Positions 15,817-24,937 of a DNA stretch of 33,453 nucleotides are shown here, piece after piece. The DNA is from Bacillota bacterium (lineage in GTDB: Bacteria; Bacillota; Clostridia; Acetivibrionales; DTU013). Every line of letters begins with the position of its first letter. Position 1 is the stretch's first letter. A program made the position numbers and the translations under genes. The stretch spans positions 1 to 33,453 of the forward strand of contig JAEYON010000104.1 of the NCBI GenBank assembly GCA_023411645.1, in the 5' to 3' direction. The notes beneath the pieces are model-generated. The model ran no database searches. It saw only the letters and a list, made by a program, of their open reading frames with translations, and was not told where the DNA came from.

Positions 15817-16533
15817 TCATTCTATCTTTCGCGGCACTATAAATTCATTCAGCTTGTCCGGGAAATTTACGGTCATTCCATCAACACCGCAAATAATTGC
15901 GTGTTTCATCAAATCTGTGTCTTTAACGTCCCAGCCTCTCACATTAAATCCTTTCTGCTTTGCATACATAACACGTTCCTTCGTGAGATTTCCAACTCTT
16001 GGACAAATCTGTTCAATATGATTATCTTCAAGTATTCTTAACGTCTTGTCATCAATATACTCAGTAAGATATCCAAGAGGTATTTCTTTATCATGGTTTC
16101 GTATACAGGTGAGGTGCTCAAAGTTAAATGATGTAATAGTTACCCGCTCTCTGCATTTAAATGCATCTATCATTGAGAGAATATCACGTTCAAGGCCATT
16201 GAGTTTAACTTCAATTGCAAGAAAAATTTCCTTTGCTGAAAAGTACTTTAAAAAATCCTCAAGCAAAACAATTTTTTCATTCCTGTATCTGGTACTTTTG
16301 TAACTGCCGAAATCAAGCTCCAATAGCTCTTCATACTTAAAATCGGTTACGGGTCTGTCAATCCCTACGATTCTTTTCATCGTATCGTCATGGAACAGAA
16401 CAAGCTTGTTGTCAGATGTTCTCTGGACATCTGTTTCAATACCATTTGCACCCATTTCCATAGCCATGTAAAATGCAGCCATCGTATTTTCCGGAGATCT
16501 CTCAGACGCTCCCCTGTGCGCGTAATTAATCAT
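15817..16533 (-). CDS. Glycerophosphodiester phosphodiesterase
   Basis: GDPD-family enzyme of 238 residues that hydrolyses glycerophosphodiesters to glycerol-3-phosphate and an alcohol. The family core is present: AHRGASERSPENT (5-17, catalytic His and the conserved Arg/Glu/Asn), GIETDVQRTSDNKLVLFHDDT (partly) with the metal ligands Glu and Asp and the second His. AIEVKL and GWDVKD also fit. An in-frame upstream extension to 16755 overlaps the oxidoreductase gene and has no ribosome binding site, so I take the ATG at 16533, preceded by AAAGGA. There is no signal peptide, so it acts in the cytoplasm on imported substrate. It is the last structural gene of the ABC operon. Confidence 0.9.
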   Translation of the reverse strand: MINYAHRGASERSPENTMAAFYMAMEMGANGIETDVQRTSDNKLVLFHDDTMKRIVGIDRPVTDFKYEELLELDFGSYKSTRYRNEKIVLLEDFLKYFSAKEIFLAIEVKLNGLERDILSMIDAFKCRERVTITSFNFEHLTCIRNHDKEIPLGYLTEYIDDKTLRILEDNHIEQICPRVGNLTKERVMYAKQKGFNVRGWDVKDTDLMKHAIICGVDGMTVNFPDKLNEFIVPRKIE

Positions 16534-16555
16534 AGTATATATCCATCCTTTTTTA

Positions 16556-16609
16556 CCGGAATGCAGCTTTGACGCTTTACTTTTATCAAACGCAAAGCTG
16601 CAACTCCGG
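16556..16609 (-). promoter_or_regulatory. Intercistronic hairpin between oxidoreductase and GDPD genes
   Basis: CCGGA(g)TTGCAGCTTTG pairs with CAAAGCTGCATTCCGG across a central loop, giving about 18-20 pairs with a small bulge. The minus strand continues TAAAAAAGG, not a T-tract, so it is not an ordinary terminator. It may protect or cleave the upstream message and uncouple GDPD expression from the upstream genes. Confidence 0.6.
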
Positions 16610-16622
16610 CACTGTTTTAAGA

Positions 16623-17972
16623 TCAGTTCAAACGTACTCCATCCTTTTTGAGTTGAGCTTGGAGTGTTTCTAACTTCAACTGCCTGAAGCTTTTCTTCTC
16701 TCTGACTGAGAGTGCTGCTGCTGTTCCAGCAGCCTGACCCGTTGTTGCACAGCAAACCATCATACGGACGGCCCCGAATGCATCTGCCTCACACGATACA
16801 CATCTTCCGGCAACGAGGAGATTTTCCAGTCCTTTTGGCAGTAGTATACGGTATGGAATCTGAAAGAAGCTATCGTCCTTAGGATTAATGATTGTTCCGA
16901 AAGGATCAATAAATGTTGTGAATACACCGACAGAATCTTTAAAAACAGCCTGCTCTAAAACATCCTTCTTTGAGAGGCTATACTCACCAATAATTCTGCG
17001 GGTTTCACGAATACCAATCTGCCCTGCAATCGAACGAAGCCAGCATCCTTCAAACCCAATTTCTTTGCCATATTTGCGTAGAACATCAATTGCTCTCATA
17101 ACCTGCCAGCGCCCATGAATCTCGGCCATAGTCAAGTCAAAGACATTTGTACCGTCAATCCCACGTTCAAGTGTGAGGTTAAAACTGGTTATATCACCAT
17201 TAGGCAATACTGTTTTATACGCCCCACCCTTTCGCTCCAAGGGCCATTCTCCGTCTTCTGCGGCAAGGATGAAGGGCGCTCTCAGGCCGTGAGTAGCAGG
17301 ATAATCTAGAGAAGAATGAGCTGCAATATAGTTGTTGAACTTATCAATATCAACCCCACTCACCCCGAATACCATCGTCACAGGCTGTAAGCTGCCGTCT
17401 TCATCATTTCCCTTTTTAAAATCCGCACCTGCAAAAGCCGCTATATCGCCATCCCCGGTAGCATCAATAACCCGTTTGGCAAGTACTGCCCCACATCCGG
17501 ATTTGCTTTCAAACACGACACCTTTAACGCAGCCATCTTCTGATATAACACCAACCGCTAATGAGTGTAACAGCGGACGAATACCGCATTCATTTATCCA
17601 ACAGTCGAGAAGGTATTTGTATTTTTCCGGATTCAGAAAATGTCCTGTTCCACGGTAGTCATCCTGTACTCCAGCAAACTCTATCATTCGATCCTCTATT
17701 TCCTTGGGAATCCCTCCGGAAATAACAGTTCTGGGATTCATGTAGAAGGTATAGGACTCTACCTGCCCTACCGATAACGCACCTCCAAAGCATCCATATC
17801 GTTCCGCCAGCATTGTCTGGGCGCCTGTACGAGCAGAGGCAACAGCAGCGGCTATACCAGCCGGTCCGCTTCCTACCACAAGAACATCTGTTTCAGCAAT
17901 AACAGGTATTCTTCTTTCAGGCATAGTTATATACTCTGTCGCTTTTTTTGTTTGCTGTTTAATCTGTTTCAT
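16623..17972 (-). CDS. FAD-dependent oxidoreductase (FAD_oxidored family)
   Basis: A 449-residue flavoprotein with a Rossmann dinucleotide motif VVGSGPAGIAAAVASARTG (about 31-49), followed by ERYGCFGGAL, typical of the PF12831-type family. The second FAD contact, VIDATGDGDIAAFAGADF, and the C-terminal LLVAGRCVSCEADAFGAVR are present. Members occur in many carbohydrate and xenobiotic clusters, but few have known substrates. The first four bases overlap the binding-protein stop (ATGA), showing translational coupling. AAGAAGG lies 7 bases before the ATG. Its place between a solute-binding protein and GDPD suggests oxidation of an imported polyol or glycoside headgroup, which is inference. Confidence 0.88.
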   Translation of the reverse strand: MKQIKQQTKKATEYITMPERRIPVIAETDVLVVGSGPAGIAAAVASARTGAQTMLAERYGCFGGALSVGQVESYTFYMNPRTVISGGIPKEIEDRMIEFAGVQDDYRGTGHFLNPEKYKYLLDCWINECGIRPLLHSLAVGVISEDGCVKGVVFESKSGCGAVLAKRVIDATGDGDIAAFAGADFKKGNDEDGSLQPVTMVFGVSGVDIDKFNNYIAAHSSLDYPATHGLRAPFILAAEDGEWPLERKGGAYKTVLPNGDITSFNLTLERGIDGTNVFDLTMAEIHGRWQVMRAIDVLRKYGKEIGFEGCWLRSIAGQIGIRETRRIIGEYSLSKKDVLEQAVFKDSVGVFTTFIDPFGTIINPKDDSFFQIPYRILLPKGLENLLVAGRCVSCEADAFGAVRMMVCCATTGQAAGTAAALSVREKKSFRQLKLETLQAQLKKDGVRLN

Positions 17973-19594
17973 TGACTTGCCTTCTTCATATCAAAATATT
18001 CCTGCCATAGCTTCGTATACTCACTTACTTTTAGCTGCTCACATGTTTTCAGGTGATTCTGCCATCCGGCTTCATCTATGCCGTCTACTATTGATGTCGC
18101 CATAAACTTCCTCATGTAATTGTTTATGTCAACAAAAAGGAGATTCCTTTGATTCATACGCTCAGGGTTTTCCACACCATTTGGCATAACAGTTACAGAG
18201 TATGGCAGACAAAGAGCGATACCGGCGAGCTTTTTCTGATTTCTTGCATCGGGAATTTCTATGCTGGAATACTTCGACCATTGATACATCGGGCTGCGAT
18301 CCCCACCGGCTACAGTAAATTTCATATAAGCAAGGCTGGCACCTTCAGTTACATATTCAGTAGTTTGTTCCCATTTATCACCGGAACGTTTCCATGCTCC
18401 GCCGAATTCAGGGCCATACATCCATGACATAGCTATCTCCAGAGATGAAATGTTATAATCATAATATCTTACAAGCACCTCAGGATCTTTACAATTTTTC
18501 GTAATTGCAAAACCTTCCATTTGCCCAAGCGGTTCGCGATTTATTGACCATAATTGCGTTCCATCGGGACCTTTCAAAGGCTCTAAAATCTCATACTCGG
18601 CAAACCTGGGATCAATCGAATCAGGACTCCAGAGCAAAATGGATCCGATAATCATATCCTTGTTCTGTCCCTTGGCATTAACCTGAGCAGCATCATGTGT
18701 AAATATCTCATTGTCCAAAAGCCCTTCCGCATACAGAGAATGCAGCCATTTCAACGCCTCAAAGTATCCTGGCTGTATTCCGGTGAAAAGAACTGTTTCT
18801 CCATCCAGAGAAAACACATGATCGTCGTTCTCTACAACACCAAAAGATCCGAACATCGGGTATATTGTAGATTCAGCAGTATGTGTGCCCGCAAGGAATG
18901 GGATTTCGTCGGCAATGCCGTTTCCGTTGGGATCTCCATTTTTAAAAGCTCTCAGCACATCCACAAATTCATCTGTGGTTTTGGGCATTGAAAGCCCCAG
19001 TTTGGATACCCATTCCGGGTTCATCCATAAAGAATGCCCTATTTGCTTAGCCGGACTGTCCTTACCGGTAGGTAAGCTGTAAATATCTCCATCCTCCGCG
19101 GTAATCGCCATTTTTATCTTTTTGTCAGTTGTAAGCATTTCTTTTATGTTAGGTGCATACTTTTCAATGAGCTTTGATAACGGTGTAAAAAGCTCAATAT
19201 TTGACATTGTGTCTACTCCGCTCACACTGCTGAAAGCATCTGGAAGGTTCCCTGAAGCGATCATGATGTTAACCTGCTCATCCCAACCGGCTGAAGGAAT
19301 ATCCATCCACTCAATGTGGATGTTAGTAGCCTCTTCGGCCATTTTCGAAGCTTCCTTATCTGCAAACCCGTTCTCACTTTTCGGGTCTTTTTCGACTGCG
19401 ATTACGTATGTCTTCTTTTCTTTTAAAATCGGCAGGCCTTCTTCGTTCATATTGCTTTCTGCTTTATCATTGACGTTTGTTGAACTGTTTTCAGTGGAAA
19501 CAGAAGAATCCTGTTTTGTACCTGATTTATCTGATGCGCATCCAGAGAAAAGAACAAGTACGATAGTCATAACAATACAAATTAGTCTTTTCAT
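17969..19594 (-). CDS. ABC transporter solute-binding lipoprotein (LplA-like)
   Basis: Extracellular solute-binding protein of 541 residues, the receptor of a carbohydrate-type ABC importer. The signal peptide MKRLICIVMTIVLVLFSGC ends in a lipobox (FSGC), so Cys19 would be lipidated. A Ser/Asn-rich linker follows. The mature part has GLSMPKTTDEFVDVLRAFK and DPNGNGIADEIPF, characteristic of the large LplA/YtcQ-like binding proteins. GGAGGT lies 9 bases before the ATG. A 254-base gap separates it from the permease gene upstream; I see no terminator there, so read-through or a second promoter is possible. The substrate is unknown. Confidence 0.92.
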   Translation of the reverse strand: MKRLICIVMTIVLVLFSGCASDKSGTKQDSSVSTENSSTNVNDKAESNMNEEGLPILKEKKTYVIAVEKDPKSENGFADKEASKMAEEATNIHIEWMDIPSAGWDEQVNIMIASGNLPDAFSSVSGVDTMSNIELFTPLSKLIEKYAPNIKEMLTTDKKIKMAITAEDGDIYSLPTGKDSPAKQIGHSLWMNPEWVSKLGLSMPKTTDEFVDVLRAFKNGDPNGNGIADEIPFLAGTHTAESTIYPMFGSFGVVENDDHVFSLDGETVLFTGIQPGYFEALKWLHSLYAEGLLDNEIFTHDAAQVNAKGQNKDMIIGSILLWSPDSIDPRFAEYEILEPLKGPDGTQLWSINREPLGQMEGFAITKNCKDPEVLVRYYDYNISSLEIAMSWMYGPEFGGAWKRSGDKWEQTTEYVTEGASLAYMKFTVAGGDRSPMYQWSKYSSIEIPDARNQKKLAGIALCLPYSVTVMPNGVENPERMNQRNLLFVDINNYMRKFMATSIVDGIDEAGWQNHLKTCEQLKVSEYTKLWQEYFDMKKASQ

Positions 19595-19848
19595 TTTTTA
19601 CTTACCTCCAAAAAGTCTATTAAATCTCAAATTGTGCTTATACTCTTCATCCCGTAGGTTCCCATAAAATGCTAAGTTTTTCTTTTCTGAATTCCTTACT
19701 TCATCTTTTGAATATCTGTGTCTTATAATATTACCGACATACACATTATTTCTTTAAGATACTTCTATATGCATACCCCCTCAGTTTTATATGGGCCTAT
19801 CTGATTTTTGACACCTCCCCTCAAATTACGCCGTTTGAAATGCTTTGC

Positions 19849-20754
19849 TTATCCCTTTATACTCCCGACCATTACACCCTTAATGAAGAATTTCTGTAAA
19901 AACGGATACAGTAATAACAAAGGAACTGATGCGACAATTATCACTCCATATTTAATAGTCTCCGCAAGTCTTTGCATCTGAACGAGCTCCTCAGAACTTA
20001 CTCCATCAGTCACTATCATCTGGGACGAAATAAGGATTTCACGCAGGACAAGCTGCAGAGGATAAAGCTTCTGATTATTTAAATAAATAAGGGCATTGAA
20101 GTACGAGTTCCATTGGTTTACCGAGTAGAAAAGAACAAGAACAGAAACTATCTCCTTAGAAAGCGGAAGGACAATGCTAAAAAAGAATCTGCCAGTTCCG
20201 CACCCATCTATTCTAGCCGCTTCAAGAAGTTCACCAGGAATCTTTGACATAAAAAAGGTAGATGTAATAATTAAATTATAAACCACAAACGAGCCAAGCA
20301 GGACTAAAACAAAAGGTGTGTTAATAAGCCCAAGGTTTTTAACCACCATATAGGTCGGAATAAGTCCTCCGTTAAAATACATAGTAAAGACCAGTGATTT
20401 CATAAAAAAATTGCGGCCCGGAAGATCCCTACGCGACAAAGCATATCCTCCCAGAACAGTTAGAATAACACCCAATATTGTACTTCCAGTGGTGTAAAAT
20501 ATCGTATTTGCATACCCCGACCAGATTCTTGAATCCCGCATAATTTGTTGATATGCGGTGAGCTTTGGGTTAACAGGAAGAAGCAGTACTTTTCCGGAAT
20601 TTATAGCAGAAGGATCGCTTAATGATGCCATAAACACGAAATAAATTGGATATACAGTAATTATTGTCGCAAGAATAGCAAGGAAATTCATCATAAAATC
20701 AAAGTACCTGTCCCCAGCTGTCTGTCGTATCTTCCATGATCTTTTGCGAAGCAT
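19849..20754 (-). CDS. Carbohydrate ABC transporter permease (LplC/YtcP-like)
   Basis: Inner permease of the CUT1 importer type, about 301 residues with six predicted helices. It begins with FDFMMNFLAILATIITVYPIYFV (partly quoted). The EAA loop that docks the ATPase is at ELLEAARIDGCGTGRFFFSIVLPLSK (partly quoted; E-A-A...G then LPL). An ATG at 20772 lies inside the preceding gene and lacks a ribosome binding site. GAGGAGG is 6 bases before the ATG at 20754, so that start is used. The gap to the other permease is 11 bases. No ATPase gene is in the window, which is common for this family because MsmX-type ATPases are shared. Confidence 0.93.
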   Translation of the reverse strand: MLRKRSWKIRQTAGDRYFDFMMNFLAILATIITVYPIYFVFMASLSDPSAINSGKVLLLPVNPKLTAYQQIMRDSRIWSGYANTIFYTTGSTILGVILTVLGGYALSRRDLPGRNFFMKSLVFTMYFNGGLIPTYMVVKNLGLINTPFVLVLLGSFVVYNLIITSTFFMSKIPGELLEAARIDGCGTGRFFFSIVLPLSKEIVSVLVLFYSVNQWNSYFNALIYLNNQKLYPLQLVLREILISSQMIVTDGVSSEELVQMQRLAETIKYGVIIVASVPLLLLYPFLQKFFIKGVMVGSIKG

Positions 20755-20765
20755 CTTATTCCTCC

Positions 20766-21728
20766 TCACCATAAGCTTTTTCCCGACAACGTCCTGGAGA
20801 CCTTATTCACAGTGACCAAAAGAGTCAGGTTTATTATGTTATTGAACAGACCAATTGCAGTAGCATAACTATACTGGGCATTTCGGATGCCCGCCTTGTA
20901 AACGTATGTGGCAATAATTTCACTACGCCCGAGGTTTAGATCGTTTTGCAGCAGGTACGATTTCTCAAACCCGATGCTCATAACATTGCCAACATTCATA
21001 ATCAACAGGATAATAATCGTCGGCATAATCGCAGGCAAGTCAATATGCCATATACGTTTTAGTTTACTGGCTCCGTCGACAACAGCAGCCTCATGTAGTT
21101 CACCGCTTACACTTGTTAATGCTGCAATATAAATAACAGCCTGATATCCCGTTCTCTGCCAGATAGAAGACCAGACATAAATAGATTGGTAGAGATTTTC
21201 TTTCCCAAGCAAAGCGGCGGGCTTGAGACCAAAAAGAGCACCGATTTGATTGAATAGCCCGTTAGGACTGCAGAAAATAATCAGCATCCCTGCAGTAACA
21301 ACTACCGAAATAAGACGCGGGGCATACGTAGCTGTCTGCGCAATCTTTTTAAGCGCGGGAAACGTCGTATAATTCAGTATCAGTGCCAAAATTATTGGGA
21401 AAGGAAAGCTTGCAACAATTAAATAGAAGCTAAGCGTAATTGTGTTGCTAAGTAGAGCACCAAACTGATATGACTCAAAAAAACGCTGAAAATGAGTTAA
21501 TCCTACCCATTCACTATTCCAAATTCCAAGAGCAGGCTTAAATTCTTTAAATCCAATAATGATTCCGTACATCGGTGCATAATTGAATATTATTACATAA
21601 AGCAAGCAGGGTAAAAGGAATAGATACAGTACCCAATTCCTTTTGATGATTTCAATCATCTTCTTAAAAGATTTGTGTTGGCGTTTTTCTTTGATTCCTC
21701 GATTTCTGATCTCATAGCTGAAACTCAT
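20766..21728 (-). CDS. Sugar ABC transporter permease (LplB-like)
   Basis: First gene of the transporter operon, 320 residues. The cytoplasmic basic N-terminus is followed by WVLYLFLLPCLLYVIIFNYAPMYG (partly quoted), the classic start of LplB-type permeases. The EAA loop is GELHEAAVVDGASKLKRIWHIDLP (partly). GAGGTGA lies 4-5 bases before the ATG. With the LplC-like partner it forms the membrane channel for the binding lipoprotein. In the 157 bases upstream I see AT-rich sequence but no convincing promoter, so control by the AraC protein downstream is only inferred from context. Confidence 0.93.
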   Translation of the reverse strand: MSFSYEIRNRGIKEKRQHKSFKKMIEIIKRNWVLYLFLLPCLLYVIIFNYAPMYGIIIGFKEFKPALGIWNSEWVGLTHFQRFFESYQFGALLSNTITLSFYLIVASFPFPIILALILNYTTFPALKKIAQTATYAPRLISVVVTAGMLIIFCSPNGLFNQIGALFGLKPAALLGKENLYQSIYVWSSIWQRTGYQAVIYIAALTSVSGELHEAAVVDGASKLKRIWHIDLPAIMPTIIILLIMNVGNVMSIGFEKSYLLQNDLNLGRSEIIATYVYKAGIRNAQYSYATAIGLFNNIINLTLLVTVNKVSRTLSGKSLW

Positions 21729-21885
21729 TAACTCACCTCATATAAACACTTGTTACTTGCTATTTTATCTACACAAAATTAGCAATTCCATAAGCATTTT
21801 ATATAGTGAATTATCATTAATTGAAAACCGCCAATATATTATTATCTGTTGAATTGTTTTTGCATTTATTGAAGAGGAAAATGCG

Positions 21886-22260
21886 TCAGCGCAAAGCAAC
21901 CAGTACGCAGGCCAGAACATACGTCAGTCCTTTGGATGTCGCAAATTCGAGGAGTTCATCATCATAGGTCCCAGGCTGGAACCAGATGTTTTTAATGCCA
22001 AGTTGAGCGGCTTCCTCCAGAATTGGCCTGCCTCTCTTTGGCGAAACGACCATGTCAATTACCTCCGGCTTTTCGGGGATAGAACTCAAATCCTTGTAGC
22101 AAGGGATTCCTTCCAGTGTCTCATATTTAGGATTGACAGGATATACCTTATAACCACGTGAAATCAGTTTGCGTAGAATCCTGTTTCCGAATTTTTCGGG
22201 GTCTTCATTGGCGCCGACAACTGCCCAGCACTTTTTCCCCAACATTTGCTCCTCAATCAT
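21886..22260 (-). CDS. CoA-binding domain protein
   Basis: A 124-residue stand-alone CoA-binding Rossmann domain (YccU/CoA_binding type). The motif WAVVGANEDPEKFGNRILRKL starts near residue 12, VYPVNPKYETLEGIPCYKDL is the second glycine-rich region, and IKNIWFQPGTYDDEL is the conserved C-terminal part. These proteins bind CoA, but their role is unclear. A longer reading (22320) overlaps the YigZ gene. AAGGAG lies 9 bases before the ATG at 22260, and the gap to the YigZ stop is 4 bases, so the two are an operon. Confidence 0.9.
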   Translation of the reverse strand: MIEEQMLGKKCWAVVGANEDPEKFGNRILRKLISRGYKVYPVNPKYETLEGIPCYKDLSSIPEKPEVIDMVVSPKRGRPILEEAAQLGIKNIWFQPGTYDDELLEFATSKGLTYVLACVLVALR

Positions 22261-22264
22261 GCGA

Positions 22265-22897
22265 TCACACTCCTTCCATAATGTACGTCTTATTACCCGC
22301 GTCAACCGATGCCTGTGCACTTGTTGCCTCAGTGATCAACGCGGCAAATTCGTCAAACTCATCGATAGGTATATATACAATCAACTCGACATCCTGAGCA
22401 TACACCGTATCCTTGATCCTGTATCCTCTAGATGCGGCCAGTGCCTGCACCTTTCCAAACAGCGAGTAATCCATCACTATGCGTGCTTCAACACACAGCT
22501 TCCTTCTGACAATCCCGGCGGCTTCGATCCCAAGAGAAGCGCTTTTCCCGTACGCTCTGACCAACCCGGAGGCTCCAAGCAGTGTCCCTCCAAAATAGCG
22601 GGTGACGACAACAGCGACATCCTGTACGCCAAGCTTCTTCATTGCCTCCAGCACAGGCATGCCGGCTGTTCCCGAAGGTTCGCCGTCATCGCTGAACTTT
22701 TGCAATTCCTGATTACCACATATATAGTATGCGTAAACATTGTGTGATGCATTCCAATATCGGGTTTTCAGGCCATTTATAAAATCATACGCCTCTTCTT
22801 CCGAAGTCACAGGCTTTACAGTTGCAATGAACCTGGACTTTTTCTCTTCCAGCTCTGCGGCAGCTTCTCCCGAGACCGTCAAATATTCCTTGCGCAT
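22265..22897 (-). CDS. yigZ: YigZ/IMPACT family protein
   Basis: A 210-residue protein of the YigZ/YvyE (UPF0029/IMPACT) family, widespread and possibly linked to ribosome or translation control; the role is not established. The N-terminal domain has KKSRFIATVKPV and the signature FSDDGEPSGTAGMPVLEAM. VVVTRYFGGTLLGASGLVRAYG is the most conserved block (partly quoted). The second ferredoxin-like domain runs from about 135. AGAGGT is 4 bases before the ATG. The message carries the CoA-binding gene next. Its start is 15 bases from the terminator hairpin of the upstream NUDIX gene, which leaves little room for a separate promoter. Confidence 0.93.
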   Translation of the reverse strand: MRKEYLTVSGEAAAELEEKKSRFIATVKPVTSEEEAYDFINGLKTRYWNASHNVYAYYICGNQELQKFSDDGEPSGTAGMPVLEAMKKLGVQDVAVVVTRYFGGTLLGASGLVRAYGKSASLGIEAAGIVRRKLCVEARIVMDYSLFGKVQALAASRGYRIKDTVYAQDVELIVYIPIDEFDEFAALITEATSAQASVDAGNKTYIMEGV

Positions 22898-22911
22898 AAA
22901 TACCTCTTGAT

Positions 22912-22951
22912 AAAATAAATGATAACAGCAACTCCTGTTATCATTTATTTT
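22912..22951 (-). terminator. Terminator of the NUDIX gene
   Basis: A perfect 17-bp stem (AAAATAAATGATAACAG with its complement) around a 6-base loop gives a U-rich 3' arm. It sits between the NUDIX stop (23000) and the yigZ start (22897). Since it borders the yigZ ribosome binding site, it could also affect yigZ translation. Confidence 0.72.
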
Positions 22952-22999
22952 ACAATAATTTATTAATAATTTCGATACTGCTGTTCCCCTTAATATATC

Positions 23000-23425
23000 C
23001 TAAACGGCTACCGAAGTAATTTCCTTATACATTCTGTATGACAAATTCAAAAGAGCCTTATCCTGGCTATATGTAACCAGTTTCATGGCCTCCTCAACTT
23101 CAAAATACCCCGCATCAATAAATTTGTCCTGATCATTAATTTTGTAATAAAGATTGTTCGACTTCATAATGTACCAAATAATTTTATTACAGACCGGTTT
23201 CTGACGTGTTACGGAAAAGAACTCATAGTTGGTATGCCCTGCTGTAGAAATGATTTCTGACGCTATGTCGCCTTCTTCTTTGACTCTTCTGAGTGCTACT
23301 TCGTTGGGCAATTCACCGCTTCTGACCACACCCTTTGGAAAAACCCATTCATCCTTCTCATTTCTCAGGATAAATACCTTGCTCCCGCAGAAGACAATGC
23401 CCCCTGCGCAGTTTCTCACTAACAT
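23000..23425 (-). CDS. NUDIX hydrolase with altered Nudix box
   Basis: A 141-residue NUDIX-fold protein. The box region reads GVVRSGELPNEVALRRVKEEGDI. The first Gly, the Glu six later and the EE pair are kept. The usual Arg-Glu is Arg-Arg, and the conserved Gly after the EE pair is Asp (EEGDI for EExGU). Substrate pyrophosphate hydrolysis may be altered or lost. The tail YSQDKALLNLSYRMYK is helical. The upstream GTG (23446) lacks a good site. GGAAGGG lies 8 bases before the ATG at 23425, so I chose that. It is monocistronic, with the terminator at 22912. Confidence 0.82.
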   Translation of the reverse strand: MLVRNCAGGIVFCGSKVFILRNEKDEWVFPKGVVRSGELPNEVALRRVKEEGDIASEIISTAGHTNYEFFSVTRQKPVCNKIIWYIMKSNNLYYKINDQDKFIDAGYFEVEEAMKLVTYSQDKALLNLSYRMYKEITSVAV

Positions 23426-23656
23426 ATAAAGGTCCCTTCCTTTCACCCGGACGTTTCAAAAAAGTATGAAACGCTGCCGTTATTTTAATATTATGATACT
23501 GTATACTTAAATTTTATTCAACTTTCATAAATGTTCAAAAGATATTTTCTCTACAGTTTATTAACATTATCATAACAAAAGGAAGGTTTCTCGTTCTATT
23601 CCTGTCAAAACCCTTTTTCATCCAATTATGCTAATGTTTTATTGTCCTTCATTCGT

Positions 23657-24937
23657 TCAGAAATTCTGGGGTACATAATCCGGAAGCTTTTTATCGACAA
23701 ATCTGATGTCCAGCCGTGCAAACCGCTGCAGTCCATTATAAAGTTCGATATCCGGCCATCCCCCCTGGATAAGCGGACGTGCGTATTCCAGGAATCCGTC
23801 CGTCACATCTATTCCATTGGCAGCAATCCATTCCTTTGGCATGAACCTTACGGAGTTTGCCACTACATCCAGCTTTACCTTGTCATACAGCACATTATAA
23901 TCACTGCCGGGAGCCCTGAGTATGGTAGCCATCCAGCCCGTGCCGTCTTCAATTGCGATTTTAACCGCCTTGCTCCCAACCTCGTAAGCCTCATCCAGAT
24001 CTACCGGAGACGCATGAATCGATGCAGAACGCTGCAGCACACCTGGCAGTTGTCCTGTAACCTGTCCTCTGGCTTTTATCCCGTTCTCATTTAAATAGTT
24101 GACGACCACCTGAGATACAGAAGTCCTGCTTGCACCATATTCAATATGACCGAAGGCATCGCGGGCTTCACCGAGGTTTCCAACGTCAAAGCCTTCGTTG
24201 ACTACCACCATACAGCGTCCCGAACGTATTAACTCTCTGTTTACGTTCTCTGCAAGAGTCTCAAGGTTATGTCCCGATTCCGCCATATAAAGCTGCAGAG
24301 GCATTTCTCTATACGGATCAGCTAATCTGGCCGCGGCCGTAATATAACCGGATTTCCTGCCCATTGCCTGTAATACGGAAACCGCTTCCGAACCACACAT
24401 CCCCCTGTTCTCTTCATTGACATTCTGTATCATGTGCGCCCAATACCTTGCGGCGCTGCCATAACCGGGCGTATGATCTATAATTGTAAATTTATCATCT
24501 CCAAGATCATTGTCGATTGTTTTAGGCACTCCGGCTACAACCAGCTCAAGTCCTTTTTCCTTAGCCAGCCTTGAAACCTTGTCTGCAGTATCCATAGAGT
24601 CATTTCCGCCGATATAGAAAAAGTATCCAATATTATGTTCTCTTATCACATCAAGTATCCTGTTAAAGTCCTGCGACTGATGCGCACCCAGCTTATATCT
24701 ACATGTGCCGACCGCTCCCGCCGCAGGAGTCCTGCGCAGCCGTCCAAGCTCTTCGGCCGGCTGTTTTCCCATGTCTATAAGTTCTTCAAGCAGCACCCCT
24801 TCAATCCCATGCCAGCCGGCATAGACATTTCCAATATGATCCGGAAATGAAAAGCAGGCTTCTATCACTCCCTGCAATGAAGCATTTATTACCGGTGAAG
24901 GTCCGCCCGATTGAGCAACCAGTGCGTTTTTTTTCAT
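23657..24937 (-). CDS. pfp: PPi-type 6-phosphofructokinase
   Basis: Phosphofructokinase that phosphorylates fructose-6-phosphate, most likely with pyrophosphate. The 426 residues show GGPSPVINAS (11-20), GGNDSMDT (110-117) and PKTIDNDL (138-145). Asp after Asn in the GGND motif and Lys in PKTIDND (where ATP enzymes have Gly) are the markers of PPi use. The substrate-binding MGRKSG is near residue 193. Many cellulolytic clostridia use such an enzyme in glycolysis. GGGAGG is 6 bases before the ATG. No partner genes adjoin; it is divergent from the response regulator. I see no clear terminator after the stop. Confidence 0.95.
   Translation of the reverse strand: MKKNALVAQSGGPSPVINASLQGVIEACFSFPDHIGNVYAGWHGIEGVLLEELIDMGKQPAEELGRLRRTPAAGAVGTCRYKLGAHQSQDFNRILDVIREHNIGYFFYIGGNDSMDTADKVSRLAKEKGLELVVAGVPKTIDNDLGDDKFTIIDHTPGYGSAARYWAHMIQNVNEENRGMCGSEAVSVLQAMGRKSGYITAAARLADPYREMPLQLYMAESGHNLETLAENVNRELIRSGRCMVVVNEGFDVGNLGEARDAFGHIEYGASRTSVSQVVVNYLNENGIKARGQVTGQLPGVLQRSASIHASPVDLDEAYEVGSKAVKIAIEDGTGWMATILRAPGSDYNVLYDKVKLDVVANSVRFMPKEWIAANGIDVTDGFLEYARPLIQGGWPDIELYNGLQRFARLDIRFVDKKLPDYVPQNF

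Noticed and set aside
16534..16755. 74-residue N-terminal extension of the GDPD
   Set aside because: It overlaps the oxidoreductase reading frame, lacks a ribosome binding site and adds no conserved sequence.
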